From: Calothrix sp. C42_A2020_038
GTDB lineage: Bacteria > Cyanobacteriota > Cyanobacteriia > Cyanobacteriales > Nostocaceae
Assembly: GCA_015272395.1 (NCBI GenBank)
Contig: JACYLQ010000005.1
Location: 124,001-188,000 of the forward strand
Direction: 5' to 3'
Length of the DNA stretch: 64,000 bases
The notes under the pieces were generated by a model. It did not search any database. It was given only the letters and a program-made list of their open reading frames with translations, and was not told the DNA's origin. Made by a program: the position numbers and the translations under genes. Of the stretch, positions 37,100-48,676 are shown one piece after another (position 1 is the stretch's first letter; every line of letters begins with the position of its first letter).

Positions 37100-37943
37100 T
37101 GGTTTTGGTGTTACCAAACTTTACTCATATTCAAAACAAAACCAGGTAAAACAGGTTCACCACTAACAGTAATATAACAAACAGTTACACACCGTCAACA
37201 CATACTTTGGCGCCTGTGAAATAGTGCATGGTGTATGAAAGCAGTCTAATTTTACAGCAAATATCAAGTTGGTTAAATACAGCCGAGTGGTCAAAGATGC
37301 CCACTCCACAAAAGTTTGATTTTTATTTGTGTACCTCATTTGCCTGAAAACTGCCCTAAATTAGCAATGATATGATTGCAACAGATGTCATCTTCTAAAA
37401 GAAGTATATTTGCATGACATCTGATGCTTATTTGCTTGACAAGTAATATTTGATACTTAATATAAATCTATAATTTTCTGGACTGTAAGACTCTATTGCT
37501 TATTTGAGCAAGAATATAATGTCACAACTTCTTGACTATCTAGAGTAATCACTATTTACAAAAGTATTATAAAACACTCATTAATACAAGTAAATTCAAA
37601 TAAAAATACAAAAAAACATCATAATTAATATTGAATTATATAAATAGCATTTGATTTCCATATTTTTGGAGATAAAGAGTTTATGTATCGATTGCAACAA
37701 TGTATCAAAAATAGCGATAAAAGCCTGATGAATTACTGAGAAATACGGTTAAAAAAATTAATAAAAAATTAAACAATGCTTGCATAGAGTAAATTTCAAC
37801 CTAGGCGATACATTGAAATACCGCTTGCATTGCAGTGAAAGTGTTGTATCAGTGATTCCTTTGTGAAGGTTAAAAGGTTTGCTTGTTCTGTGTGACTGAA
37901 ATTGTGTGTTTGCAATCGTTCACGTTAATTCATAGTGTTCTTT
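37100..37943. other. Long AT-rich intergenic region
   Basis: About 840 bases without a gene. It contains the family 2 dispersed repeat at 37255-37338. The remainder is AT-rich and probably holds the terpene synthase promoter. Confidence 0.55.
37255..37338 (+). repeat. Dispersed repeat, family 2, copy 2
   Basis: Closely similar to 7713-7797 over about 84 bases and in the same orientation: TCAAGTTGGTTAAATA, then CCCACTCCACAA, then TGTACCTC. Confidence 0.7.
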
Positions 37944-38915
37944 ATGGAAAAATTCATTTTCCCTGATTTGTACTGTCCATTTTCATTGCAGATAAATAAG
38001 TATGTAGATGTCCTAGAGGAACATGCTTTAGCGTGGGTAACAGGATTCAATTTGTTAAAGGATGAATCTGCTTATAAGCGGTTTTGTAAGTCAAAGATTT
38101 TTTTGCTGATAGCGGGTGCTTACCCTAACTGTGAATTTGAAGAATTGAAAATAGCCAATGATTGGCTAACTTGGATGATATTTTTGGATGACTATTACGA
38201 TATTTCTCATTTTGGAAAAGACCCTAAAGAGCTAAAGTCTTTTCACGATAGGTTGATAGAAATATTGTTGAATGGTGCAGAGCTGAACACTCAGGATACA
38301 GCGTTTGCTCATGCTTTAGTTGATTTACGAGAACGTACACTGAAAATTAATAGCGGGAAATGGTTTAACTTCTTTGTTTACGCTCTTGAAGGGTTCTTGG
38401 ACGGATGTGTTCACGAAGCAAGCAACCGCTCTCAAGGGATTGTACCTGATGTTGAGACTTATATTACGATGCGTAGATTAACGGGGGGAATGGAGCCACT
38501 ATTTGAATTAATTGAATTTTGTAACCATTTGATCATTCCTGATTATTTACGAAATCATAAAGCGCTCATTGATTTAAAAAAGATGACAAATAATTCTATT
38601 TGTTGGTGTAATGATATCTTCTCAGTACCCAAGGAATTAGCGATTGGAGATAATCATAATTTAGTTTTAATACTCCAACATCAACAAAAAATTTCTCTTC
38701 AACAAGCACTTAATTGCGTTGCTCAAATGCATAATCAAGAGCTAGAAGCGATGGTAAGTTTGGAAACGTCTCTACCATTATTTGGACAAAACTTGGATAG
38801 TGAATTTGCCCAATATCTATCAGGAATGCATTCTTGGATTAGTAGCCACTTTAGTTGGTATTCTCACTCTGGTCGCTATGAAGTTGTAGCTAAACCAGAG
38901 TTAGTTACAGTATAA
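37944..38915 (+). CDS. Sesquiterpene synthase-like terpene cyclase
   Basis: A class I terpene synthase of about 323 residues. It has the aspartate-rich metal site DDYYD (about residue 85) and the NSE triad NDIFSVPKE (about 218-226), both complete, so it should be active on a prenyl diphosphate. The N-terminus (FPDLYCPFSLQINKYVDVLE) is like the Nostoc NS1 germacrene-type synthases. A GTG at 37935 would add three residues; the ATG at 37944 is preferred. A CYP110-like P450 on the same strand 2 kb downstream is the typical oxidising partner. The product cannot be read from sequence. Confidence 0.87.
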   Translation: MEKFIFPDLYCPFSLQINKYVDVLEEHALAWVTGFNLLKDESAYKRFCKSKIFLLIAGAYPNCEFEELKIANDWLTWMIFLDDYYDISHFGKDPKELKSFHDRLIEILLNGAELNTQDTAFAHALVDLRERTLKINSGKWFNFFVYALEGFLDGCVHEASNRSQGIVPDVETYITMRRLTGGMEPLFELIEFCNHLIIPDYLRNHKALIDLKKMTNNSICWCNDIFSVPKELAIGDNHNLVLILQHQQKISLQQALNCVAQMHNQELEAMVSLETSLPLFGQNLDSEFAQYLSGMHSWISSHFSWYSHSGRYEVVAKPELVTV

Positions 38916-38944
38916 AGTAATTAAGGCAAGCTTAAGTAATGAAA

Positions 38945-39063
38945 GCGTCATAAGTTTTGGTAAGTTGGAAGAGCAACGGATGTAAAGGATGAATTGTTGG
39001 TTAGTAACAAAATCTAGTTATTTAAAAATCAACAATCTGTTACATCCGTTAATCATCCGTTGC
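38945..39063. mobile_element. Inverted-repeat element, family 1, copy B
   Basis: The left border GCGTCATAAGTTTTGGTA is followed by GCAACGGATG (38973-38982) and, on the right, CATCCGTTGC (39054-39063). It matches copies at 34818 and 59179. Non-coding. Confidence 0.7.
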
Positions 39064-39089
39064 CAAACTGGCGCCGTTTGAGAATACAG

Positions 39090-39293
39090 TTAAATATCGT
39101 CGGGAAATACCCATTTTGGTGGTTCCATCATTTTTTTCAGCCGCGCAGCTTCTGCAATTTCGAGCATTTTATCAAGTGGAGTGTCTTCGATGAACTTTGA
39201 TGCTGCTTCGCGAACCTCTTTGTTAGGGCAGTTTTCATCACCCAATACACAGCCATTAACGCACTGTTCTTTGCAATTGATTTCTTGTTCCAC
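39090..39293 (-). CDS. Small cysteine-containing protein, unknown
   Basis: A GTG at 39293 follows AGGAG at eight bases, giving 67 residues. A longer frame exists, but its N-terminus lies upstream of this ribosome site. The N-terminal part has four cysteines spaced C-x3-C-x3-C-x7-C (CKEQCVNGCVLGDENC), which could bind a metal, and the rest is helical. Similar small proteins often accompany other genes in Nostoc genomes; the function is unknown. Confidence 0.6.
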   Translation of the reverse strand: MEQEINCKEQCVNGCVLGDENCPNKEVREAASKFIEDTPLDKMLEIAEAARLKKMMEPPKWVFPDDI

Positions 39294-39389
39294 AGTGAAT
39301 CTCCTCTCTATCCTAAGCAATGGTAAATAATTTCTGCGGGTGAGCATAATTACTTAATTTAAAAGTAATTTTAACTTGAAATCCTGAAC

Positions 39390-39415
39390 TTGTAGGATGG
39401 GCGCCCATCCTACAA
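39390..39415. repeat. Perfect 26-base palindrome centred on GGCGCC
   Basis: TTGTAGGATGGGC and its exact reverse complement meet at a GGCGCC site. It lies just after the MFS gene stop on the minus strand and could serve as its terminator. It also resembles the short GATGGGC/GCCCATC palindromes scattered in Nostocales genomes. Confidence 0.65.
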
Positions 39416-39431
39416 GGGATTCATTCCATAA

Positions 39432-40676
39432 CTATCCTTCTGCTGTGGCTTCTTCTTTGGATACTGCTGTATTCTGTTTATTTAAGACCTGTAAAATAGC
39501 TAATCCTGATAGAGTAGTTAACGATATTGCTAGCCATGCATTTTGGGCAACATTGCGTGATTGGTCTATTGCCCAACCACCGATAATTGGGCCAATTACA
39601 TATCCTATCGTCCAACATTGATATGCAATTGCTGTATAAACTCCTCGTAATGATGCAGGTGCCAGTTCGGATATCCATGCACTTGAGGTAGGTTTATAGA
39701 TAATGCTGGCAATCGCAAATACTCCAAATACACCCAACTCGTAAACTTCATTCATATCACTGAAGTTACCCAAAACCCATACTAAGGCAAAACCAATACC
39801 CCAAACAACCATTGAAAAAGACAACGAAGTTAAATAGCTCAATTTACTAATTGCCTTAATCACAGGTACTTGTAAAGCTGCACCTAAACCAACATATCCC
39901 CATGTAAACAAGTTAGCGACAAGTGTATCCGATGTACCACCAAAGTTGACAAAGTATAAGGGTAAATTGCCACCAACTAAGGCGATATAAGTAATAAATA
40001 AAGTATTTACCAGCAAGTAAATCATCAAACGCGCGTCTGTCAAGGCCGTTTTCCAACCTTTCTGTATACTATGTGTTTCTGAGGTGCCCTCGCTACGAGT
40101 TTCTCTCATTCCCACAGCAAACAATATGAGCAGAATCAAAAATGTAACTCCACCCGCAGCAAATATTAGTTTTTCTGGATGCAGTAACTTTAGTAACACA
40201 CCTCCGCCTAGTGTGCCAGCGCCAAACCCAACATTATCCGCCACACCCAAAAGTGAAAAGGCGCCTTGTCGTTGTTCTGGTGTTGTCACATCCATTACTG
40301 AAGAATCCGCAGCAGTCCAGTACAAACCCGTACTGAAACCAAACACAATATTTGCTAGCAACAATAAGGCAAAGCTTTCTGTAAACACCGCTATCATTGA
40401 TGTAATTACGGCAAATGCAGAGGATGCAAGTAAAGTTCGCTTGCGTCCAAATAAAGTTGAATCTGTTAGTATTCCACCTAAAAGATTGCCAATAAACCCT
40501 GCCACCGAACCACCACCAACTGCTAATCCAACTTCGGTTGCCGATAAATTACCGTAGTTGACAAAAACAATCGGCATGTAAAACAGTAGCACTGCCGAAC
40601 CCAGTTGATAAAGTCCGCGTCCAAACGTTTGCACCCACACTTGTGCTGGAATTTGTGGTGTTTGTTCGATTTTCAT
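39432..40676 (-). CDS. MFS transporter
   Basis: 414 residues with about twelve membrane segments and the MFS motif between segments 2 and 3 (GGILTDSTLFGRKRTLL, about residues 62-78). The central loop (about 195-212) separates two six-helix bundles. The substrate is unknown. It lies between the terpene synthase and the P450, but on the opposite strand, so export of a terpenoid is possible without evidence. Confidence 0.82.
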   Translation of the reverse strand: MKIEQTPQIPAQVWVQTFGRGLYQLGSAVLLFYMPIVFVNYGNLSATEVGLAVGGGSVAGFIGNLLGGILTDSTLFGRKRTLLASSAFAVITSMIAVFTESFALLLLANIVFGFSTGLYWTAADSSVMDVTTPEQRQGAFSLLGVADNVGFGAGTLGGGVLLKLLHPEKLIFAAGGVTFLILLILFAVGMRETRSEGTSETHSIQKGWKTALTDARLMIYLLVNTLFITYIALVGGNLPLYFVNFGGTSDTLVANLFTWGYVGLGAALQVPVIKAISKLSYLTSLSFSMVVWGIGFALVWVLGNFSDMNEVYELGVFGVFAIASIIYKPTSSAWISELAPASLRGVYTAIAYQCWTIGYVIGPIIGGWAIDQSRNVAQNAWLAISLTTLSGLAILQVLNKQNTAVSKEEATAEG

Positions 40677-41008
40677 CGTTTTTATTGTGCATATTCAGTA
40701 TATGTAAATAATTGTAAACTAGGCGCGCCAAATCATGACACATCGCTGCGATTGGGAAGTAACAGGGAATACAATGCTGTACTTGGTGGACAGGTGCCAT
40801 CTTTATAGTCCAGAGTGATGGAAGCTTTTTTAATTCTGGAAACTTCGTGCTTCTTTATGATTCTCCCCTCTTCTACGAAGGAAGGGAGTTGGGGGGTTAT
40901 GATTTTCGTTTTCCACAAAACATCAAAATTCAGAGTAATATGCTCTCACCTTTAGTGATAAAATTTGCAAAGTTATACCCTGAAATTAAAAATTCACATT
41001 CTACATAA
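40677..41008. other. Divergent promoter region of the MFS and P450 genes
   Basis: No gene recognised. The interval contains a GGCGCGCC site at about 40722 and purine-rich runs. Confidence 0.45.
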
Positions 41009-42397
41009 ATGAAACTACCCAATCATATCAAAACTCTTCCTTTTCTCCAAAAGCTTCAGTGGGTGATTGACCCTTTAGGATATTTAGAAAATGCAGCTAA
41101 ACAATATCCAGATATTTTTACTGCTGAGATAGTTGGTTTTGGAGACACAGTAGTGTTTGTTAACCATCCTGAAGGAATACAAGAAATTTTCAGCAATGAT
41201 AGAAAAAAGTTTGTAGCGAGTGGTGAGATAAACAAAATTTTGATTCCTTTACTCGGAGATTATTCGCTGCTGATTTTGGATGGTGATCCTCATAAGCGAA
41301 GACGACAACTTGTAATGCCTTCCTTTCATAAAGATCGAATGCGAACTTACAGTGAACAAATCTATAATTTGACCGAAAAAGTATTTAGTGAGTTACCCAT
41401 TGAGCAGCCCTTTTATGCCCGCACAGCTACACAAGAGATTTCCCTCGAAGTAATTTTACAAATTGTTTTTGGTTTGTCTGAGGGAGAACTTTTCACAAAA
41501 CTCAAACATTTACTAGCGTCATTTATAGATACTTTTAATTCACCCCTGGCTTCCAGTATGCTGATGTTTCCCTTACTACAACGAGATTTAGGCGCCTGGA
41601 GTCCTTGGGGAAAGTTTGTACACAAACGCAAGCAAATTGATGAATTGCTATATGCGGAAATTGCAGAACGACGAGAACAAGCCGACCCAAATCGTACAGA
41701 TATACTCTCTTTACTAATATTAGCTAGGGATGAAGAGGGTAATCCAATGACAGATCGTGAGTTGCGCGATGAGTTGATCACCTTATTGTTGGCTGGTCAC
41801 GAAACCACAGCAACGGTAATGGCTTGGGCATTATACTGGATTCATCAAAATCCGCAAATCTATGAAAAACTGCTTCAAGAGTTGAGTACACTGGGTAATT
41901 CTCCAGACCCGATGAGTATTTACAAACTACCATATCTCACAGCAGTATGTAATGAATCTATGCGAATCTACCCAGTTGCAATGTTCTCGTTCCCTAGGAT
42001 AGTACAAGAACCAGTAAAATTGATGGGACATTCTTTAGAGCCAGGAACAGTTTTACTTGCTAGTATTTATCTGACTCACCATCGTGAAGATTTGTATCCT
42101 GAGCCGAAACAGTTTAAGCCAGAGCGCTTTTTAGAAAGACAATTTTCTCCTTACGAATTTCTACCATTTAGTGGTGGTGTCCGTCGTTGTATTGGTGAAG
42201 CTTTAGCACAGTTTGAGATGAGATTAGTATTAGCAACAATTTTGTTAAATTATCAGCTAGTTTTAGCTGATAATCAACCAGAGCAACCTCAACGCAGAGG
42301 TTTGACTTTGGGACCTAAAACTGGGATAAAAATGCTAGTGAAAGAACGACACGCGCGTTTCAAACCCCAATTTAATATGGCAACTACATCTGCATAG
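41009..42397 (+). CDS. Cytochrome P450, CYP110-like
   Basis: A 462-residue soluble P450. It has the I-helix oxygen motif AGHETT (about residue 255), the K-helix ExxR in NESMRIYP, the PERF motif (KPERFLE) and the heme loop FLPFSGGVRRCIG with the ligating cysteine near 395. The sequence is typical of the CYP110 family found in filamentous cyanobacteria. Members next to terpene synthases oxidise sesquiterpenes; fatty-acid or alkane hydroxylation is an alternative. Its last 14 bases overlap the end of the convergent kinase gene. Confidence 0.88.
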   Translation: MKLPNHIKTLPFLQKLQWVIDPLGYLENAAKQYPDIFTAEIVGFGDTVVFVNHPEGIQEIFSNDRKKFVASGEINKILIPLLGDYSLLILDGDPHKRRRQLVMPSFHKDRMRTYSEQIYNLTEKVFSELPIEQPFYARTATQEISLEVILQIVFGLSEGELFTKLKHLLASFIDTFNSPLASSMLMFPLLQRDLGAWSPWGKFVHKRKQIDELLYAEIAERREQADPNRTDILSLLILARDEEGNPMTDRELRDELITLLLAGHETTATVMAWALYWIHQNPQIYEKLLQELSTLGNSPDPMSIYKLPYLTAVCNESMRIYPVAMFSFPRIVQEPVKLMGHSLEPGTVLLASIYLTHHREDLYPEPKQFKPERFLERQFSPYEFLPFSGGVRRCIGEALAQFEMRLVLATILLNYQLVLADNQPEQPQRRGLTLGPKTGIKMLVKERHARFKPQFNMATTSA

Positions 42398-45300
42398 GTA
42401 TTTCAACAATAAACTCGGTTCCTTCTCCTGGAGTAGAATTACAGATTAATTGACCCTGATGTTTATCTACTATAACTTGATAGCTAATCGATAAACCTAA
42501 TCCTGTACCACTTCCAATTGGTTTAGTAGTAAAAAATGGGTCAAAAATTTTCTGTTTGACTGTTTCTGGAATACCACAACCGTTATCAGCAATCTTAATC
42601 TTGACTTTATGGTTGTTGACAACTTCAGTACAAATCTTGATTATTGGAGCTTTGGTTCGACCGTTCCTCAGTTCTTCTTCCAAAGCATCAATTGCGTTAC
42701 TTAAGATATTCATGAATACTTGATTGAGTTGTCCAGCATAGCAATTAACTTCTGGCAATTGTCCATATTCTTTAATAACTGTAATTTCATCTCGCTCACT
42801 TTGTTTTTTGAGTCGGTGTTGTAAGATCATTAAGGTGTTATCGATTCCTTCATGAATATCTATAAACTTCATTTCGGCTTCATCTAGACGAGAGAAGTTA
42901 CGTAAACTCAATACAATATTACGAATGCGTGAAGTTCCCACCTTCATAGAATCAAGCATTTTGGGCAGGTCTTTTAATATGAATTCAAGGTCAATTTCTT
43001 CTATCTTTTCTTCAACTGCAGGAGAAGGATTTGAACATTCTTGTTGATAAATATTAATTAGATCAAGCAAGTCTTGAATATACTGATTAGTATGTTGAAT
43101 ATTGCCATGAATAAAATTGATTGGATTATTTATTTCATGAGCAATTCCTGCAATCATTTGTCCTAAAGAGGACATTTTTTCACTTTGAATTAATTGACTT
43201 TGAGTGCGTTTTAAATTCTCTAAAGTTTGTTGCAAACTTTGATTTTTGTCGATTAATTCCTGCGTTCGTGTCTCGACTAGTTCCTCTAAAGTATGATTAT
43301 ATTCCATTAATTTTTGATTAGCGTCAGCCAAATTTTTATAAAGAATGGCATTCTCTAGAGATATAGCTGCTTGGGTAGTAAGCACTTGCAGTACTTCTAA
43401 CCGATCGCGCGTAAATGCTCCTGTAGTTAGTTGATTTTCCAAATAAATAATCCCAATTAATTTAGCTTGATTAATAATTGGAATACACAAAATACTCTTA
43501 GGTTGTTCACGGATGATATAACTATCATCTGCTATAGATCTATCAGCTTTGACATCATCGACAAGCAAAATTTCTAAAGTACGTTTAACATAATTTATCA
43601 AAGTAATTGGAATATCATGGCTAGACTCTAAACATGTTGAAGGAAACTCTATTTTTGAACTGGTACTGATGGCAGTGACAGTTAAATTTGAGTTGTTAAC
43701 TTTACTCAAAATTAAAGCACATTTAGAGGCGCCTGCGTTTTCCATCACAATATTGATTAAAGTCGAAAGTAGTTGTTCAAGCTCAATTTTTCCTGAAAGC
43801 GCTTGAGATGCTTTGATCACAGCAGCTAAGTCTAAGGAGTCAGAAATACTTGTTTTGAGACCAATAACAGTTTGATGACTACTAAGACTGGATAGAGATT
43901 TAGTGTTGGAAGTAGTTTGCTGGGTAGGATGAGTACTAGGTTTTTCCTCCTCAAGAATAGAAGCTAGTAATTGAGGATAACGTTTAGCTAAATCTTGGAC
44001 TTTAGCTTTAGCTCCCCAACGACTGTATGCATAATATGCATCAATTAAATACATTTGAGCAATTTTATCTTTACCCAAATCTAAATAAAATCTGGCAGCA
44101 ACTTCGTTAGCGAGAGCTTCTTCATTACTGTACTCGTTTTCTCTAGCAAGACAAATGGCACTGTCGTATAATTCCATCGCATCGAAAAATTGACCAAGAA
44201 CCTTATACCGCTCTGCTTCGACAAGATAATATTTATGTAAATAGTTCATTGGAGCATGATTTGCCCAATACTGGATTTTTTGCTGATTGATTTCTACCTT
44301 ATGCAAAATTTGATTTTGTTCATATTCATCGAGTTGAGGATAAACAGCAAGGTGTGCTAGCGAATCATAAAAATGAAAAATAGGAATTACTATTTGTCCT
44401 AAACCAGCATCTAAATATTTTTCTGCCAGAGAAGCATTTTCAATGGCTTGAGAAAATTCATTAAATAGATAACAGAGATTTAATTTGCTACAATACAAGT
44501 GTAGAAGTCCCATCATATCATTGGCATGTTGCTGAATCGGTAACATTTTCTCTTCATCATAAAATTCACCAATTAAACAACAAGGATTTTCTACAGTTTC
44601 CAGCAAATTGAAGATACTCTGACAATAAATACTATTCCAGTGAAATACTTTTTCTTGCCTCATTTCAGAAATGGCATATTTATAAGTTTGTATTTCTCTT
44701 GCTAAAACAGTTAATTCTCGGCCGAGAAAATATGAGCAGTAGGTATAAGTGTTAAGAGAATAGGCTGAATATTCTAAATCTCCTGTTTCGATGCCATTAC
44801 GATAAGCTTCCAACAAAGGCTTTAATACACAATTGGCATGTTCTTTCCAATGTCGAATCACTGAATTAAATGATACAATTATTTTAGTTTTCACTTCTTT
44901 GACATTGAAGTTTGCCAATAGATTCTCACCAAGCTTACCAAATTCATAACCAGACTGAATATCTCCTATTGCCCCAGCAAGCATTAATCCATAAGTGACA
45001 TAAGCATAGCAAGATAAAGGAGAATTACCATATTGAATGGATAAATTAATTTGTTTCAGGCAACTAAACGGAAATAGTTGTGGTGCGACTTGATAAGCTA
45101 AATTACTGGTACTCGATAAAATACACATTACTGCTAGTGATTTAGCATCCGTCATCTGTGGCAGATTAATTAATTCCTCAATACTTCTACCCTTCAAATT
45201 GGATGCGGTTTCTGCCATTGCTAACTCCAAATCTCTCTCAGTAGGATGCTCAGGAAATTCCACACCTAACAACTTCAAAAAAGCTAATGCAGTATTAAAA

Positions 45301-48170
45301 GCTTCTAATGTTTTATTTTGCGCTCCTAATGCTTTAATTTTAAATTCATAAACCTTTACTTGTTCTAGTAGTGTTTGAGTTTGCTTTAACACTACCTCTA
45401 CAAATTTCTCCATTTGCTCAAATTCGCCAGCTAAGTAAGCTGCTTCTGTTGCCGTTTCAAACAAATTTAAAGATAAATTATATCTTCTCTCCCAACTATC
45501 ATTTGTTAGCAGTTCAATTCCAGTATTTAAATACTTCAATGCAGTAGTATAAGCTGTTGATACTAATGCTTTACGTCCTGCTGTCAAATTCATCTGAGCT
45601 AAGTCATCGCACTTTTTCTTCTCAGTAATTAACTCTACTGCGACATTAAACTGATTAACAATCTGAAAAATATTATCTTCCTGCTCTGCAACTGGAATAT
45701 TTTTCAACAGTAGTAAGCCAATTTTTAAGTGAATTGCCTTTTTTTGGTCTTCAGGAATTAGAGAATAAGCAGCTTGTTGTACACGGTCATGGATAAATTT
45801 GTATTTAGGAATTTGTAAATTCCTGACTGATGAATCTCTGTTGCTAAAACTATCTTTTGGAGATTCCTGACTTTTAATATCATCTGGAATACCTAACCCC
45901 CTAACCCCCTTCTCCTGTAAGCAAAGGGGAACTTCATTTTCTTCCCCTGTCTTTGTAGGAGATACGATGAGGGAGAGCTTTTTGATATCTTGTGAGCTAG
46001 TTTGATACTCTTCTTGAAGACTATCACACTGAAATAAAGTACAAGTTTTTGTTTGAGATATAAGCAAACCTTCTTGCAAAGCTGTCCATATATATGATGC
46101 TGTATCTACTACAGATTTGTCAGCTACTAAAGCAAGAGTTTGTAGGTCAAACTCATTACCAATACAAGCTGCTAACATTAAAACTTCTTGAGTCAGTTCT
46201 GGCAATTTTTTTAATTGTATTGCCATAAAATCAGCAACATCATCTGTAAAGGCTATTGTTTGGATAGCAGCGATATCATATTGCCAAAATCCAGCATCAA
46301 AATTAAACTTCAGAATCCCATCTTGATACAAAGAAGTGAGTAATTGAGTCGCAAAAAATGGATTTCCGTTTGTCTTTGCAAATACTATTTGTGTCAGTGG
46401 TAAAGCCTGCGCGCCTTTACACCTAAGAGTATCAGATATCAAAGTATTCAATTCAGTTTTATTTAAAGGTTCGAGAGTAATGTTATGAATAGTTACTCCC
46501 AATTTTTCAATTTCCTGTATTGTTAAGTAAAGTGGATGTGCCTTTGAAACTTCATTATCTCGATATGCACCTATCAACAATAAACCTCCAGCATTCTCAC
46601 CTTTAAACAATGGGTTTGAGAAGTTTTCTATAATTTCGGAAGCAGGCAAAGAAAGATTTTTATTACCTACATTGCTTTGGCTAATTAATAATTCGATGAG
46701 TTTTAGAGAAGCTGTATCTGCCCATTGTAAATCATCTAGAAAGATAACAAGGGGATGTTCTTTAGTAGTAAAAACTTGAACAAATCTTTGAAACAATAAA
46801 TTGAAGCGATTTTGAGCAGCAGTTCCAGAAAGTGTACTAATTTCTGGTTGTATACCGATAATTTGTTCTAATTCGGGAATTATATCAACAATTACCTGAG
46901 CTTGCTCTCCCAATGCCGACAGAATATTAGCTTTCCAATGTTGAATTTGGGCATCGGTTTCACTGAGTAGCTGCCCTATTAAATCTCGAAAAGCTTGCAC
47001 TATTCCAGATAAGGGAATATCACGCTGGAATTGGTCGAACTTTCCTTTAATGAAGTAACTACGTTGCCGCGCGATCGGTTTGTGAACTTCGTTGACTACA
47101 GCAGTTTTACCAATACCAGAGGAACCAGCAACTAAGATCATCTCTACACCCCGATGTCCTTGGGGAGGGTTGATTAAACGTTCAAAGGCCGCAATTAGGG
47201 TTTCGACTTCATCTTCACGTCCATAAAGTTTTTCAGGTATCAAGAAACGATCTGAGACATCGCACATTCCCAACTGAAAGGCGCCGATATTTCTTTTATC
47301 TTGCCACTGGTTATGACAAATTTCCAAGTCATACTTTAATCCACGTGTACTTTGATAACGGTCTTCAGCATTTTTTGCCATTAACTTGGCAATAATATCA
47401 GATACAATGGGCGGGATATTAACATTAATATCACTAGCTCTCAAGGGTTGTTTAGCAATGTGGGAATAAACTAGTTCTATGGGGTCAGTAACAGTGAAGG
47501 GTAGCTGCCCAGTTAGAAGCTCAAAGAAAGTAACACCCAAAGAATAAAAGTCACTGCGATAATCGATACCTCGATTCATTCTACCCGTTTGTTCGGGAGA
47601 AATATAAGCTAAAGTTCCTTCCAAAACGTTAGGATTAGTAAGAAATTGAATTTCTCTTGGCAGCAAGCTAGCAAGACTAAAGTCAATCAGTTTGACTTCA
47701 CCTGTGCTAGGATTAATCAAAATATTGGCAGGTTTAATGTCTTTATGAATAATTCGGTGATGATGTAATCCCTCTAAAATAGAGACAATTTGAAGCGCAA
47801 TAGGAAAAAACTGATTTAAACAAACAGAAGCATTTTCATTTTTTCGGTTGTGTAATTGCCAATCTGCAAGGGAAATACCACCAAAGTCCTCCATTACAAG
47901 AATATAGCCATTACGATAATTTTCTATGCCTAAAGGTTTAACTATACCTGGTATATCAAGACTTTTAGCAATAGTGTATTGATTGCGGAACTGAGCAATT
48001 TCCCCAAATGTCGGATATTCAGTTGCCATTAGTTTGAGGATGACCGCTTGTCTATCTTGTTCTCTAATCCCTCGATAAACTAAGGTTTTACTACCTGAGT
48101 ATATTTTCTCAGTAATCTGATAGCCAGAAACTTTATCTTTGAAACTCAATACGTTTAATAGCTGTGTCAT
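42384..48170 (-). CDS. Giant serine/threonine-histidine kinase with AAA and GAF domains
   Basis: 1928 residues. Residues 1-270 form a Ser/Thr kinase ([15 protein letters not shown], then KLIDFSLAS). About 310-700 is an AAA/STAND ATPase with Walker [12 protein letters not shown] long helical TPR-like region runs to about 1400. A GAF domain lies at about 1480-1640, followed by a coiled coil, a HisKA helix with the phospho-acceptor histidine in [12 protein letters not shown] and an HATPase with DNGCGIP and GTGLGLSIS. Kinases of this layout are frequent in Nostoc and relatives and are thought to integrate stress or nutrient signals. No response regulator is adjacent. Similar kinases neighbour terpene synthase genes in other Nostocales. 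Confidence 0.88.
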   Translation of the reverse strand: MTQLLNVLSFKDKVSGYQITEKIYSGSKTLVYRGIREQDRQAVILKLMATEYPTFGEIAQFRNQYTIAKSLDIPGIVKPLGIENYRNGYILVMEDFGGISLADWQLHNRKNENASVCLNQFFPIALQIVSILEGLHHHRIIHKDIKPANILINPSTGEVKLIDFSLASLLPREIQFLTNPNVLEGTLAYISPEQTGRMNRGIDYRSDFYSLGVTFFELLTGQLPFTVTDPIELVYSHIAKQPLRASDINVNIPPIVSDIIAKLMAKNAEDRYQSTRGLKYDLEICHNQWQDKRNIGAFQLGMCDVSDRFLIPEKLYGREDEVETLIAAFERLINPPQGHRGVEMILVAGSSGIGKTAVVNEVHKPIARQRSYFIKGKFDQFQRDIPLSGIVQAFRDLIGQLLSETDAQIQHWKANILSALGEQAQVIVDIIPELEQIIGIQPEISTLSGTAAQNRFNLLFQRFVQVFTTKEHPLVIFLDDLQWADTASLKLIELLISQSNVGNKNLSLPASEIIENFSNPLFKGENAGGLLLIGAYRDNEVSKAHPLYLTIQEIEKLGVTIHNITLEPLNKTELNTLISDTLRCKGAQALPLTQIVFAKTNGNPFFATQLLTSLYQDGILKFNFDAGFWQYDIAAIQTIAFTDDVADFMAIQLKKLPELTQEVLMLAACIGNEFDLQTLALVADKSVVDTASYIWTALQEGLLISQTKTCTLFQCDSLQEEYQTSSQDIKKLSLIVSPTKTGEENEVPLCLQEKGVRGLGIPDDIKSQESPKDSFSNRDSSVRNLQIPKYKFIHDRVQQAAYSLIPEDQKKAIHLKIGLLLLKNIPVAEQEDNIFQIVNQFNVAVELITEKKKCDDLAQMNLTAGRKALVSTAYTTALKYLNTGIELLTNDSWERRYNLSLNLFETATEAAYLAGEFEQMEKFVEVVLKQTQTLLEQVKVYEFKIKALGAQNKTLEAFNTALAFLKLLGVEFPEHPTERDLELAMAETASNLKGRSIEELINLPQMTDAKSLAVMCILSSTSNLAYQVAPQLFPFSCLKQINLSIQYGNSPLSCYAYVTYGLMLAGAIGDIQSGYEFGKLGENLLANFNVKEVKTKIIVSFNSVIRHWKEHANCVLKPLLEAYRNGIETGDLEYSAYSLNTYTYCSYFLGRELTVLAREIQTYKYAISEMRQEKVFHWNSIYCQSIFNLLETVENPCCLIGEFYDEEKMLPIQQHANDMMGLLHLYCSKLNLCYLFNEFSQAIENASLAEKYLDAGLGQIVIPIFHFYDSLAHLAVYPQLDEYEQNQILHKVEINQQKIQYWANHAPMNYLHKYYLVEAERYKVLGQFFDAMELYDSAICLARENEYSNEEALANEVAARFYLDLGKDKIAQMYLIDAYYAYSRWGAKAKVQDLAKRYPQLLASILEEEKPSTHPTQQTTSNTKSLSSLSSHQTVIGLKTSISDSLDLAAVIKASQALSGKIELEQLLSTLINIVMENAGASKCALILSKVNNSNLTVTAISTSSKIEFPSTCLESSHDIPITLINYVKRTLEILLVDDVKADRSIADDSYIIREQPKSILCIPIINQAKLIGIIYLENQLTTGAFTRDRLEVLQVLTTQAAISLENAILYKNLADANQKLMEYNHTLEELVETRTQELIDKNQSLQQTLENLKRTQSQLIQSEKMSSLGQMIAGIAHEINNPINFIHGNIQHTNQYIQDLLDLINIYQQECSNPSPAVEEKIEEIDLEFILKDLPKMLDSMKVGTSRIRNIVLSLRNFSRLDEAEMKFIDIHEGIDNTLMILQHRLKKQSERDEITVIKEYGQLPEVNCYAGQLNQVFMNILSNAIDALEEELRNGRTKAPIIKICTEVVNNHKVKIKIADNGCGIPETVKQKIFDPFFTTKPIGSGTGLGLSISYQVIVDKHQGQLICNSTPGEGTEFIVEIPMQM

Positions 48171-48676
48171 GGGAACATATAGTTATGTTTTTCTATAACT
48201 AAGTATTCCCATTTGAAGATTGCGAATATCATTAACCTCTAAAACTTTTTATTTTTATATTATGTTTAACAATTGCAATAAGTTTGTGAGTGTATGCTTA
48301 CACACTTGGAAAATGTGTAGAGACGCTATTTAAATAGCCCTTCGGTTGAAGTCTCTCTACAAGTGTTTCAAATTATGCATAGTTTGCGTTTTCATCAAAC
48401 ACACTTAGAGATGTTACATATAACATCTCTACAATATTGTGGGTATTATTAGCCCTTAACCAAAAAGTAGATATAATACCTAATTATAATTATGATAAAA
48501 TCAAAAAAATAAAAATTTTTCTATCTTTGGATGTATAAAAAGTATATCTTGAGATAGATTTTTATTGGATATTCAAATTACCGATAAGTTTTACAAAGTT
48601 GGGAATCTTGCGTGTGAAAGCTGGAAAGCAGGCGCCGCAATGAGTCAGAATTTTGATAAGTGAAACAATTCGGGTA
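48171..48676. other. Intergenic region with short palindromes
   Basis: About 500 bases without a gene. It holds GAGACGC...GTCTCTC around 48322-48357 and the near-palindrome at 48406-48431, both of the GTAGAGAY-type family also seen inside the MITE at 7814-7907. Confidence 0.55.
48406..48431. repeat. Short palindromic repeat (TAGAGATGTTA type)
   Basis: TAGAGATGTTA and TAACATCTCTA surround a CATA centre. It is related to GTAGAGATATTAC...GTCTCTAC at 7851-7878. Non-coding and likely one of many genomic copies. Confidence 0.6.
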
